From Variovorax sp. CF313 (GTDB taxonomy: Bacteria; Pseudomonadota; Gammaproteobacteria; Burkholderiales; Burkholderiaceae_C): 48,562 nucleotides of DNA. The notes under the pieces are model-generated. The model was not told the DNA's origin and ran no database searches. It saw nothing but the letters and a program-made list of their open reading frames with translations. The stretch spans positions 1 to 48,562 of the forward strand of contig NZ_AKIW01000099.1 in the NCBI RefSeq assembly GCF_000282635.1. Reading direction: 5' to 3'. Shown here piece after piece: positions 1-9,800 of this stretch. The stretch's first letter is position 1. Each line of letters opens with the position of its first letter. The position numbers and the translations under genes are program-made.

Positions 1-38
1 CCTGCGGCCCGGCAAAGCCGGTTCCGCGGTGTTCCACG

Positions 39-70
39 AAAAATGCCTGCGACGAGCAGCGGGCATTTTT
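39..70 (-). terminator. Rho-independent terminator after dolP operon
   Basis: On the minus strand the arms AAAAATGCC and GGCATTTTT form a perfect 9-bp stem followed by more T. It lies about 20 bases past the dolP stop codon, so it most likely ends the yraN-diaA-dolP transcript. The A-rich side also gives a T run on the plus strand, so it may work in both directions. Confidence 0.7.
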
Positions 71-87
71 GGTTCGGCGCTCGTTCT

Positions 88-894
88 TCAGCGGATCGGC
101 GACGTCGTCGCGCCGCTTGCGGGCAGCGGCTCCATCGGCGGCAGCGGCACGCGCGAGCTGGAGGAAGAAGGCGCTGGCGACGGCGAAGGCGCGGACGGCG
201 TTGCCGAGGTCACCGGCGCCGGACCCGTGCCGCCGCGCTGCGCCGCAGCCTGGTTTGCCGCCTGGCTGGCCGCCAGATCCGCCTCGCTCACGACCTCGAC
301 CACGCGCACGACCTTCACCACGCCCGACACACCGCGCGTGATGTCGGTGGCGCGGTCGGTTTCGCGCCGCGTCGCGATGCCCATCAGGTAGACCACGCCG
401 CGCTCGGTCACCACCTTGAAGGAATTGGCGAAGATGTCCTTGGCGTCGAGCAGCGAGGCCTTCACCTTGCCGGTGATGTAGAGGTCGTTCGAGCGGTCCT
501 GGAAGGTGCTCGAGGAGCCGACGGTCAGCTCGTTCACCACCGAGCGCACGTTCACGATGCGGCTCACTTCCTCCTCGACGCGGCGGCGGTCGGCTTCGCT
601 GCCCACGGCGCCCGTCAGCAGCACCTGGCGGTTGTAGCTGGTGACGCTCACGTACATCTGGTCGTTGGCGATGTCGCGCACGCGGGCCGCGGCGCGCAAC
701 TCGATGCCCTGGTCGTCCAGCTGCGCGCCGGAGCTGCGGCGGTCGGTGGCCACCATGCCCACGCCCATCACGGCCGCACCGCCCACGACGAGCGGCACGC
801 AGGCGGAAAGGCCGGCGACCAGCGCGGCACCCAGGGTGAGGGCCAGGGCGAAACGCCGGGTCGATGATGTCATCGTCATGGTCGTCATGGTCAT
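88..894 (-). CDS. dolP: BON-domain outer-membrane lipoprotein (DolP/YraP-like)
   Basis: A 268-aa lipoprotein. The N-terminus has a hydrophobic signal ending in a lipobox (LSAC), so the mature protein should be lipid-anchored. Two BON domains follow, roughly residues 60-130 and 135-205, with motifs such as VLLTGAV and VYLMGIAT. The tail is a Ser/Pro/Ala-rich low-complexity stretch absent from the shorter E. coli protein. BON proteins of this type bind phospholipid and support outer-membrane integrity at division sites. The start overlaps the stop of the upstream SIS gene in an ATGA junction, which implies translational coupling, and the neighbour order matches the enterobacterial yraN-diaA(yraO)-dolP(yraP) cluster. 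The start is run through with Met-Thr repeats (MTMTTMTMTS), so an ATG six bases downstream is also possible. Confidence 0.85.
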   Translation of the reverse strand: MTMTTMTMTSSTRRFALALTLGAALVAGLSACVPLVVGGAAVMGVGMVATDRRSSGAQLDDQGIELRAAARVRDIANDQMYVSVTSYNRQVLLTGAVGSEADRRRVEEEVSRIVNVRSVVNELTVGSSSTFQDRSNDLYITGKVKASLLDAKDIFANSFKVVTERGVVYLMGIATRRETDRATDITRGVSGVVKVVRVVEVVSEADLAASQAANQAAAQRGGTGPAPVTSATPSAPSPSPAPSSSSSRVPLPPMEPLPASGATTSPIR

Positions 895-1535
895 GAGGAA
901 GCTTCCTGTTCTCCGAGTAACTGGGCATCCACGCCGTCGCACAGGCAATGCAGCGCGATCTGGTGGATTTCGTGGATGCGCGCCGCACGCTCGTGCGGCA
1001 CGCTGATCTGGACATCGGTCTCGCGCAGCGCACGGCCGATGGCGCCGCCCGAACCGCTGCTGCCCGCAGCCGGCGCCGAGGGCGCCCCCGAGACGGCGTT
1101 GCCGAGCAGCGCGACCACGGTCATGTCGCGTTCGTGCGCGGCTGCCACCGCGGCAAGCACCGACGCCGACTGTCCGCTGGCGCTCAACGCCAGCAGCACG
1201 TCGCCGGCCTGGCCGAGCGCGCGCACCTGGCGGGCGAAGCGGTCGACGTCCGTCGCGCTCGCGCTGTCGGCCTCGGGGTCGGTGGTGTCCCCGGGCAGCG
1301 CGATGGCGCCGAGCTCGGGCCGCTCGCGTTCGAAGCGGCCCACGAACTGCGCGGCGAACTGGGCCGCCAGCAGCCCCGACACGCCAGCACCGCAGGCGAG
1401 CACCTTGCCGCCGCTGGTCACGCACGCCAGGATGGCCTGCATCGCTTGAGAGATGGGTTTGCTGAGGACCGGTCCGGTCTGGTACTTGAGGTCGGCACTG
1501 TCGATGAAGTGCTGCTGAATCCGTTGCTCGAGCAT
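891..1535 (-). CDS. diaA: SIS-domain protein, DiaA-like (GmhA family)
   Basis: A 214-aa single SIS (sugar isomerase) domain protein. The motif LACGAGVSG near residue 48 and the phosphosugar-binding LSASGQSASV match the GmhA/DiaA family, as does the intervening VGRFERERPELGAIAL. In E. coli DiaA binds DnaA and promotes timely initiation; GmhA makes the heptose of LPS. The setting (between yraN and dolP, near rsmI) favours DiaA over GmhA, but sequence alone does not separate them. The start at MLEQRIQQHF was chosen because it is the normal family N-terminus; the frame stays open for 38 more codons upstream without family-like residues. Its stop overlaps the dolP start by 4 bases. Confidence 0.8.
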   Translation of the reverse strand: MLEQRIQQHFIDSADLKYQTGPVLSKPISQAMQAILACVTSGGKVLACGAGVSGLLAAQFAAQFVGRFERERPELGAIALPGDTTDPEADSASATDVDRFARQVRALGQAGDVLLALSASGQSASVLAAVAAAHERDMTVVALLGNAVSGAPSAPAAGSSGSGGAIGRALRETDVQISVPHERAARIHEIHQIALHCLCDGVDAQLLGEQEASS

Positions 1536-1583
1536 GAGGCGGGATGATAACTGGGGGTTGTGAAACAAGACGTTTTGAAATGC

Positions 1584-1640
1584 CCCATCCCGAATCTCCG
1601 CGCACTTCGTGTCACTTGCGGGTGCCCGGCATGGGATGGG
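1584..1640 (-). other. Inverted repeat in the diaA leader
   Basis: CCCATCCC and GGGATGGG form a perfect 8-bp inverted repeat with a 41-base loop between the yraN stop and the diaA start. The stem and long loop would sit in the intercistronic mRNA. No T run follows, so it is not a classic terminator; its role is unknown. Confidence 0.3.
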
Positions 1641-1664
1641 TTGCTCCACGGGTGTTCGATTGGA

Positions 1665-2042
1665 TCAACTCGCGTCGAAGGCGCCCGGGAGCCAGGTGAT
1701 TGTCTCTTCGACCAGCACCACGTCGAAACGGCATGGCGGTACCGTGCGCAGCCGGCTCAGGTAATGCTGCGCGGCGAACACGATGCGTCGCTGCTTCAGT
1801 CCGGTGATGCTGCCGCCCGCGCCGCCGTGCGTGCCGGTGCTGCGCTGGCGGACCTCGACGAACACCAGGGTGCCCTGCGGCGAATGGCGCGGATCGCGCA
1901 TGATCAGGTCGATCTCGCCGCCGCCGCGCCCGGGCGTCCGATAATTGCGCGCGACCAGCACGAGGCCGGCGTCCTGCAGATGGTCGAGCGCGGCGTCTTC
2001 CGCCGCATCGCCGCGATGCTTCGTTGTGGTGTCTGTCTTCAT
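1665..2042 (-). CDS. yraN: UPF0102 family protein YraN
   Basis: A 125-aa protein of the YraN/UPF0102 family, which has a restriction-endonuclease-like fold. The family signatures are visible: GDAAEDAALDHL near the start, the GEIDLI motif with its acidic residues, and LVFVEVRQR as the third catalytic-like element, followed by the C-terminal RFDVV. The biochemical role is not established; in other bacteria the gene travels with rsmI, diaA and dolP as here. It lies divergent from rsmI with only 46 bases between the two starts, so both promoters must sit there or inside coding sequence. Confidence 0.87.
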   Translation of the reverse strand: MKTDTTTKHRGDAAEDAALDHLQDAGLVLVARNYRTPGRGGGEIDLIMRDPRHSPQGTLVFVEVRQRSTGTHGGAGGSITGLKQRRIVFAAQHYLSRLRTVPPCRFDVVLVEETITWLPGAFDAS

Positions 2043-2088
2043 GGCTCCCTGCCTGCAATCTTCTTGTTCGTTCTGACGGAGAAACCCC

Positions 2089-3039
2089 TTGGCTTCACTC
2101 GCCCCTGCTTCATTCGGCGCCGCCCTCGCGGCCGCGCGCGACGCCGCGGGTGCGCAGCATTATCCACAGGGCACGCTCTACGTGGTCGCCACGCCCATCG
2201 GCAACCTGGCCGACATCACGCTGCGCGCGCTGCATGTGCTGCAGCTGGTGGACGCCATCGCCTGCGAGGACACGCGCCACACGCAAAGCCTGCTGCGCGC
2301 CTACGGCATCGACCGCCCCGGCGCACAACTGCTGGCGGTGCACCAGCACAACGAGGCCGAGGCCGCACAGGCCGTGGTCGCGCGGCTCGCGCAGGGCGAG
2401 CGCATCGCCTACGTCAGCGACGCCGGCACGCCCGGCGTGAGCGACCCCGGCGCGCGGCTCGCTGCGGCCGTGCGCGCGGCCGGGCAGCGCGTGCTGCCGC
2501 TGCCCGGTGCGAGCAGCGTGACCACCCTGGTGGGCGCGGCGGGCCTGGTGGCCGAAGGCGGCGACGCCAACGCCAGCAGCAGTGCCTTCGTCTTCGCGGG
2601 CTTCCTGCCGAGCAAGGCCGGCGAGCGCGACACGGCCGTGCAGGCGCTGTCGCAGGAGCCGCGCGCCGTGGTACTGCTCGAAGCACCGCACCGCATCGAG
2701 AACCTCGCGCGCGCACTGGCCACGCTGGGCGAGCGCCGCATCACCGTGGGCCGCGAGCTCACCAAGCAGTTCGAGGAAATCGCGACGGTGGCGGCCAGCG
2801 CCCTGCCCGACTGGTTCGGCGCCGACCGCGACCGCATTCGCGGCGAGTTCGCGCTGGTGCTGCACCCGGTGGCGGTGAGCGGCGACGGCGGCGCGGAAGG
2901 CGAACGCGTGCTGCGCCTGTTGATGGCGGAACTGCCGGTGAAAACGGCGGTGAAGCTGGCTGCAGAGATCAGCGGCGCGCCGCGCAACACGCTGTATGAA
3001 TTGGCGCTGCGCATACGCAACGAGGCCGGGGAAGGCTAG
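2089..3039 (+). CDS. rsmI: 16S rRNA (cytidine(1402)-2'-O)-methyltransferase RsmI
   Basis: A 316-aa SAM-dependent tetrapyrrole-methylase-fold enzyme that 2'-O-methylates C1402 in the ribosomal P site. Diagnostic motifs are LYVVATPIGNLADIT at the start of the domain, CEDTRHT, SDAGTPGVSDPG, FAGFLPSK and LEAPHR. Length is slightly above the usual 285-290 aa because of about 25 extra N-terminal residues. The chosen start is TTG, preceded by GGAG at a spacing of about 7 bases; no ATG fits upstream of the first conserved motif. The stop codon is nested with that of the convergent GST gene in a CTAG, so the two genes share their last four bases. Confidence 0.93.
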   Translation: MASLAPASFGAALAAARDAAGAQHYPQGTLYVVATPIGNLADITLRALHVLQLVDAIACEDTRHTQSLLRAYGIDRPGAQLLAVHQHNEAEAAQAVVARLAQGERIAYVSDAGTPGVSDPGARLAAAVRAAGQRVLPLPGASSVTTLVGAAGLVAEGGDANASSSAFVFAGFLPSKAGERDTAVQALSQEPRAVVLLEAPHRIENLARALATLGERRITVGRELTKQFEEIATVAASALPDWFGADRDRIRGEFALVLHPVAVSGDGGAEGERVLRLLMAELPVKTAVKLAAEISGAPRNTLYELALRIRNEAGEG

Positions 3040-3764
3040 CCGTCCAATTCAGCGTAGCGCCTGAAGATGCCGTCCTCGTTGAACGCGACGCGGCGCGGGC
3101 TCTGCAGGTAGTCGTGCACGCGCTGCCGCCGCCTGACGTTGGCATGCAGCTTCTCGACCGCGGGCGTTGCAGCCAGCGCCCGCGCCGTGGCCTTCGGGAA
3201 CGCGTAGTGCAGACCGTCCACCAGCTGGAACAGCGACAGGTCTGCATAGGTCAGCACGTCGCCCACCAGGTGCAGGCTGCCCGCCGGGTTGCGCTGCAGC
3301 ACGCGCTCGAACCAGTTCAGGAACTTGGGGATGCGCTCGTTGCGAAAGGCCTGTGCGCGCAGCACGGCCGCGTCGCGCTGGTCTTCGTAGTAGGCGCCGG
3401 TCGAGATCGGATGGTGCGTGTCGTGCGCCTCGGCGACCACGTCGGCAATGGTGAGCTGCAGCTGGTGCGTCCACAGTCCGTCTGATTCGCCCACGCCCGA
3501 CAGCCCGAGCCGGGGCCCGAGGTAGAGCAGGATCGCGGCCGTCTGTCCGACCACGATGTCGCCGTCGACGAGGAAGGGCGGCGCGAACGCGGGCCGCGCG
3601 CTGTCGGGGTCGCCCAGCCGCCGGCCCAGCGCGGACTCGCCGCCGCCCTCGGCTTCAGGCAGGCGCGCCACGTCGACGTAGTCGGCACCGGCCGCCTCGA
3701 GCGCGAGCCGCACGAATTCGCCGCGGCCCTGGATGGTGGGCCAGTAATGCAGTTGGTAGGGCAT
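3036..3764 (-). CDS. Glutathione S-transferase family protein
   Basis: A 242-aa cytosolic GST. The N-terminal thioredoxin-like half starts MPYQLHYWPTIQGRGEFVRL, with a Tyr near the usual catalytic position and the cis-Pro region in FAPPFLVDGD followed by the Gln-Thr (GQTAAILLYLG) that binds the gamma-glutamyl group. The C-terminal half is helical (residues about 95-225) with the DLSLFQLVDGLHYAFP motif and resembles sigma/pi-class enzymes. The substrate cannot be told. It is transcribed toward rsmI, and the two stop codons overlap in CTAG with no terminator visible between them. Confidence 0.82.
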   Translation of the reverse strand: MPYQLHYWPTIQGRGEFVRLALEAAGADYVDVARLPEAEGGGESALGRRLGDPDSARPAFAPPFLVDGDIVVGQTAAILLYLGPRLGLSGVGESDGLWTHQLQLTIADVVAEAHDTHHPISTGAYYEDQRDAAVLRAQAFRNERIPKFLNWFERVLQRNPAGSLHLVGDVLTYADLSLFQLVDGLHYAFPKATARALAATPAVEKLHANVRRRQRVHDYLQSPRRVAFNEDGIFRRYAELDG

Positions 3765-3847
3765 GCGGGCATGGTGTCATGAGGCCGGGGCGGTTGCAAT
3801 CGCGCCCGCCGGCAGCGCCGGATTATTCGGCCCGCATCTCTTCGGCC

Positions 3848-6800
3848 TCAGTTCACCTTGACCGTGAAAAGCACAGCCCCCGAAGCACCCGGGTCCAGCG
3901 GTCCCGTGAATTGCCAGCTCAGCGCCCCCGTGCCTCCCGCGGTCTGCGCCGTTGCGCAAGCCTCCGTGGCCGCCGGAATCGGATTGGCGGGCGTGCGCTT
4001 CTGGCAGTTCGCGAGTGTCGCCGGCGTCGTGCCCGCCTGCGCCGTGACGAAGGCGGTGAACTGCGGCGTCGTGTCGTTGACCGTCATGCCGCTGATCGGG
4101 CTGGAGCCGTTGTTGGTGTAGGTGATGCGGTACTCCAGCACCTCTCCAGGCTTCGCCTGGTTGTTGATGCCGAAGCTGCCACCCTGCGTCACGTTGCGCA
4201 CTTCCTTCTTGAGCTCCAGCGCGCTGGTCGAGACGGTCGTGGTGTCGGTCACCGTGTAGGTGGCGCTCAGGGCCGGGCCGGCATTGGTGAACACGAAGCT
4301 GGCCTGCACGACGCTGGCGTTGCCGTTGCCGGTCGCCGCGTTGGCGGGAATGAACTCCTGCATCAGGATGCAGACGCTCTGCCCGGCCACGACGTTCACC
4401 GGCGCGGCCGGCGGGTACAGCAGTGCGGCGCCCGCCTGCAGCGAACCGGTGCAGCCCACGTCGGCAAAGATCTTCCCGCTCCAGCCGCTGACGGCAGGCG
4501 TGTCGATCGAGCTCGGGATGTCGAAACTCACGGCACCCGCGGTCCGGGCCATGAAGGTGTGCGGATAGCTCACCGTGCTGCCGGGCTGGCCGGTCTTCGC
4601 GCCGTCGGCCGCGAGCGTGTTGCGGTCCACGTCGCCGAAGTTGAGCCCCGCGTGGCCGGTGCCGTTCCAGGTGAAGGCGATGCGATCCGGCGTGCCGCTG
4701 CGGGTGTAGGTGTAGCTGATGCCGGCGATGGCGACGGCCTGGCCGGAGCGCAGCGGGACGCTGCCCAGCGAGGCGCCCGTGGAGATGCGCGAAGCGGCGT
4801 TGGTCTCTTCCACGCACACCGGATCGTTCAAGCCGAGACCGAGGGGCGCTCCCAGCGCGTACTGCCCGCTGCCGTTCGTGATCGTCGTTGCGAGCGTGGT
4901 GGCGCCGCAATCGGTCAAGCGCACGGTGATGCCAGGGATGCCGGCCTCGCCGCCGTTGATCAGGCCGTCGTTGGCGATTCCGGCGCCCACGCCGTTGTCC
5001 AGGAACACCCGGCCGGTCACGCTCCTGGGGTAGCCATTGACGAAGGTGCAGGTGATGGCCGCCCCGGCCACCATGTTGGCAGCAGGAATGCTCAGCTGGT
5101 TGCCCGTGAGCGTGCCGAACTTGGCGGTCGGCGTGCCGCTGTTCGCGTCCACGCAGCTGGCGCTCATCGGATTGGCGGGCCAGCCGTCCGGCGAGCTTTC
5201 CCGGATGGTGACGCCGGTTCCTGCGGTGCCCGTGATGTTGGCGGCGCCGTTCGCGCTGCCTTCGCCCGTCACGGTGATGCTGTCGGTCGCCGTTGAAAGG
5301 CCGCTGAGCGCAAAGCCGAAGAGATTGGCGCCGACGCCGCCGACGGTGGTCTTGACGATCTGGACCCGGGGAAACGGCGGCGAATAGGTGTTGGTGAAGG
5401 TACACGCGATGTTGCTGCCCGGTGCCGTGGCGGCGGCGTTCAGCGTCACCTTGCGGTTCGGCAGATCGGGCGTGGCGGCTCCGCCGGCACCCAGGCCGGT
5501 ACAGCTGATGGCCGTCAGCACGTAGTCGGCCGGCAGCGGATCTTCCGTGATGGTCGTCGCCACGCCGGGCGTGGTCAGGGTCTGGGCCGCGCCCGCGGCG
5601 GGCGTGCCGGCGGCCGTGGTGGTGATGCTCTGCGCCGCCAGGCCGTTGTCGCCCGTGAAGCCGAAGGTGCCGGTGGTGCCCACGGAAACCTTGCGGATGG
5701 TCACGCTCGCAGATGCGGCATTCGTGAACACGCATTGCAGCGACTTGCCCAGCTGCACGCTGGCCGCCGGGATCGTGTAGGTCCGGCCGCTCGCCCCGGT
5801 GCCCAGGCTGCCCACCGGCGTGCCCGCGTCGGTACAGGTTGCACCGGCCAGGTTCCAGCCGGGCACCGCGGCTTCGGTGATGCTGATGACCGCGCCGTTC
5901 GAGCTGGCGGTGAAGGCCTGCGTGCCCGCGGCTGCCGTGTTGCCGTCCACCTGCGCCGGCGTGCCGGCGGCCACGGTGCTGACGCTGCCGGCTGCCTGGG
6001 TGGTGTTGGTCAACGTGAAGTTGAAGGGGCCGCCGGTGCCGCCGGTCGTGGTCTTCTGCAAGGTGACCGTGGCCGGCGAACAGAGCGCGCTGGTGGTCGC
6101 CTGGGCGAGAAAGCCCTGGTAGGGGGCGCCGCTCTTGATGTGGACGACCACCGTGTTCGACCCGGACTGCCAGTTGCTCGCCAGCGTCGCGCTGGCCGCG
6201 GCACCCGGGTCGAAGCCGCGGAAGGTGTACGGGGTCGCCCCGCCCTGCGGCACGCCTCCAACGCTCTGCAGCACGCCGTTGACGTAGATCTCGGCGACCG
6301 AATTGTCGGAATAGAAGTCCAGCTTCAAAGAAAAGCTCGCCGGGTTGACCGACGCCGCCATGTTGAAGGTGAAGCGGTGGTAGATGTCGACATTGCCGGC
6401 GTGCGTGGTCTGGTACTGCGAGATCCAGTTGGCATTGCCGAAGGGCGAGGCGATCCAGGCCGTCGGCGCCTTGTTGCCGACGTAGGAGCGCGCCCAGGTG
6501 GCGACGGTGCCGGGCCCGCCCGTCGCCGCGCCGATACCCGACTCCCACACCGGATCGCGGCCCGTCGTCAGCGGTGGTCCGACCGGGCCGTCGAAGCCCG
6601 TGTTGAAGATCGCCGCATTGGTCGAGCACATCACCGTCGGCGCGATGGGCGGCGAAGGCGGATTGGTGTCGGCGGTGTTGGTGAAGGTACAGACGATGTT
6701 GCTGCCGGGCGCGGTCGCGGCTGCGTCCAGGGTGAGCACGCGTCCGTTGCGCGAGGCCGTCCCGCCGGCGCCCATGCCGGTGCAGGAGGCATCGACCAGC

Positions 6801-9800
6801 GCATAGGTCCCCGGCGGCACGCCCTCGGTGATGGTCGTGGCGGTGTTGGCTGCCGCGAGCGAACGCGTCGCCGCGCTGGCCGGCGTACCGTCCACCGTGG
6901 TCGTGATGTTCTGGGTCGCCGCCAGGCCGTTGGTGCCCGTGAAGCTGAAGGTGCCGGTGCCGCCGAGCGAGGTCTTGCGGATGGTCACCGTCGGCATGGT
7001 TCCGAACCTGTAGGGCTGCGGGCTGGGCAGGTAGCTGTTGGCGCCGACGCTGAAGCTGCCGCTCAGGACCGCGCCGCCCACCGTCACCTGTGTCGTGCTG
7101 TAGACGGCGGCCACGGTGGAGGTGGCCGTCACCTGACAGGTCGCGGCCGCCGTGGTCGTGCAGCTGCCGGCGGCGCCCACCGCGCCGCCGTTGAAGGCGA
7201 CGTTCGGCGTCGCGCCGAAGCTCACCACCGTGCCGGCCTGAACCGGGTTGCCGGCCGCGTCGCGGATGAAGACCTCGAGCACGTCCTGTGCCGCGCCGTT
7301 GGCAAGCTGGTTGTCGGTGACGATGCGCAGGCCCGATTGGCTGGCGGTGCCGGAGCCGACGACGATGCTCGTCTGGGCGCTGTCACAGCTCACGCCGTTG
7401 CCGGACACGCAGCCCGCGCCGGCTGCCGTGGCTGGCGCACCAACGCCGCTCGTGCTGGTACTGGCGTAGTTGGTGAGCACCGTGCCGGTTGCCGCGATCG
7501 GCGCGGTCGCGTTCAGCGTGAAGCCGCGCACACCGGTGGAGGCCGGAATGCCGCCGGCAGGCAGCGTCATCGTGCAGCTGAGCAGTGCACCGGCGGCGCT
7601 GGGCAGCGTGCCGCAGTTCACCGAGGTGACGCCGGTGCCGGCCACGGCCGACGTGGCCACCACGCCCGGCGGCAACTGCTCGCTCACGACGAGCGAGGTG
7701 CCCGAGTCCACCGCGCCCGTGTTGGCCAGGTTCAGGCCGTAGGCGATGTTGCCGCCGGCTGCCACGGTCGCGGGCGCGGTCTTGTCCACGGCAATCACCG
7801 GGGCCGCGGTGTTGGTGAAGGTACAGGTGATGGCCGCGCCGGACCGCATCGCGCTCGCGGGCAGGGTCGCGGTGTTGCCGGCGAACGTCGCCAGCTCGGT
7901 CGCGGGATTGCCGCTGGTCGCGGCCGCCGAGTCCAGGCAGGACGCCGAGACCGGATTGGCCGGCCAGCCCGCGGGCACGCTCGACTCCTGCACCGTCGCC
8001 GCGATTCCGGCCGTGCCCAGATGGACCGTGGCCGAGGCCTGCGGCGTGAACAGCGCCGTCACGTCGATGCTGTCCGCCGGATTGGTGACACCCGTGAGCG
8101 TGTAGCCGAAGGTCTGGGTGCCCGTCACGTTGGTCTTGGTCTTGCGCACCGTGATGCGGGGCTGCGCGAGCACCGGGGTCGTCACGCTGCTCGTGCAGTT
8201 GCCCGCGGCGTTGCAGGCCGGATCGCCGCCGCCGCTGGCGGTCGCGGTGTTGTCCACGCTCGGCACCGCGCCGGCCAGCGGCGTGACCGGAATGACGAAA
8301 GAGACGCTGCCAGTGGTGGCCGCGAGCCCCGCGGGCACCGTGCAGCTCACGGCCTGTCCGGTGGCAGTGCAGCCGGCGGGCATGGTGCCGAGCGTCAGCG
8401 TCGCAGGCACCGTATCGCTGATGGTGGTCACGGCGGTCGTGGCGACCGGGCCGGTATTGGCGAGTGTCAGCGTGTAGCTGGCCGGCGTGCCGACTGCGAA
8501 GCTCGGCGCGCTGGCGGTCTTGGTCAGATTGAGCTGCGGCTCGATCGAGTTGGTGAAGGTACAGGCAATGTTGCTGCCCGCCGCAGTGGCAGCGGCATTC
8601 AGCGCAACGGACCTCGTTGCGAGGTCCGGCGTGGCCGTGCCGCCGGCGCCCATGCCGGTGCAGACGATGCTCTTGAGCCTCCAGCCGGCGGGCGGCGCGT
8701 CTTCCGTGATGGTGGTGGCAGCCCCCACGGTGGTGAGGCCCGATTGCGCACCGGCCACGGGCGTGCCGGCCGCTGTGGTCGCAATGCCCTGCGCGGTGAA
8801 GCCATTGGTGCCGCTGAAGCCGAAGCTGCCCGTGCCGCCTTCGGTGACCTTGCTGACGGTCACGGCCACGCGGGTGTAGGTGAAGGTGCAGAAGATGGTG
8901 GCGCCGTAGTCGGTGGCGGCCGCATCGAAGGTCACTCTTCGGGTCGAGAGATCGTAGGTCGCGGTGCCGCCCGGCGCCATGCCGGTACAGCTGATGCCGG
9001 TCAGCACGAAGCCGGCTGGCGCGGAGCTCTGCAGGATGAACGTCGAGATTGCGGGCGTGGTCAGAAACTTGGCGGGTCCGGAGGCCCCGACCCCTGGCGA
9101 AGTCGTGACGATGGGGCTGGCGGCCGCGCCGTTGTTGCCGAGGTAGCTGAACGACCCCACGCCGCCGTTCGAGACCACGGTGGTCGTGATGCTGGGCGCC
9201 ACCTTGGGCGGCGTGTTGTAGGCGAGCACGAGGGTCGCCGTTTCATTGACGTTCACGCCATCGTCGTTGTTCGGATCCGCGTCGTTGGGCACCGTGCAGA
9301 AGTGCGTGGCGCCAGGCGTCGCGGCCTGCACGCACACCTTGGCGCCGTTGGGAACCGAGTAGCTGCCGGTCGCCACGCTGGGCTGCGGGAACACGGGAAT
9401 GTCGAAGCCGACCTCGCCGCCGTCCGTCAGGTTCGGGCCGCTGGAAGCAGCCAGCGGCGTGGGGTTGACCTGGCAGGTCACCACCACGGGCGAACCGGCC
9501 TTCGCGCAGTTGGCGGGCAAGGTGCCCGTGTCCCATCCGGCCGGAAGGGTCAGCACCGCGGTCGAATTGTCCGAGCCCGTGGTCGGCGCAGGGCCGAAGT
9601 TCTTGGCGATGAGCCTGACGTTGCGCTGCTGGCCGTAGCTGGTCCAGCCATCGCTCGGCACGACCACCTGTACCTGCAGGTCCGGACGGCCGGTGATGAT
9701 GTTCGAGCAGGTGTAGTCCTCGTTGGTGCCGAGCGCGTGCGCGGTAGCGCAGGTGCCGGTCTTCGAGTAGCTGTTGCTGTTGGTCCCGGTCGGCGCCAGG

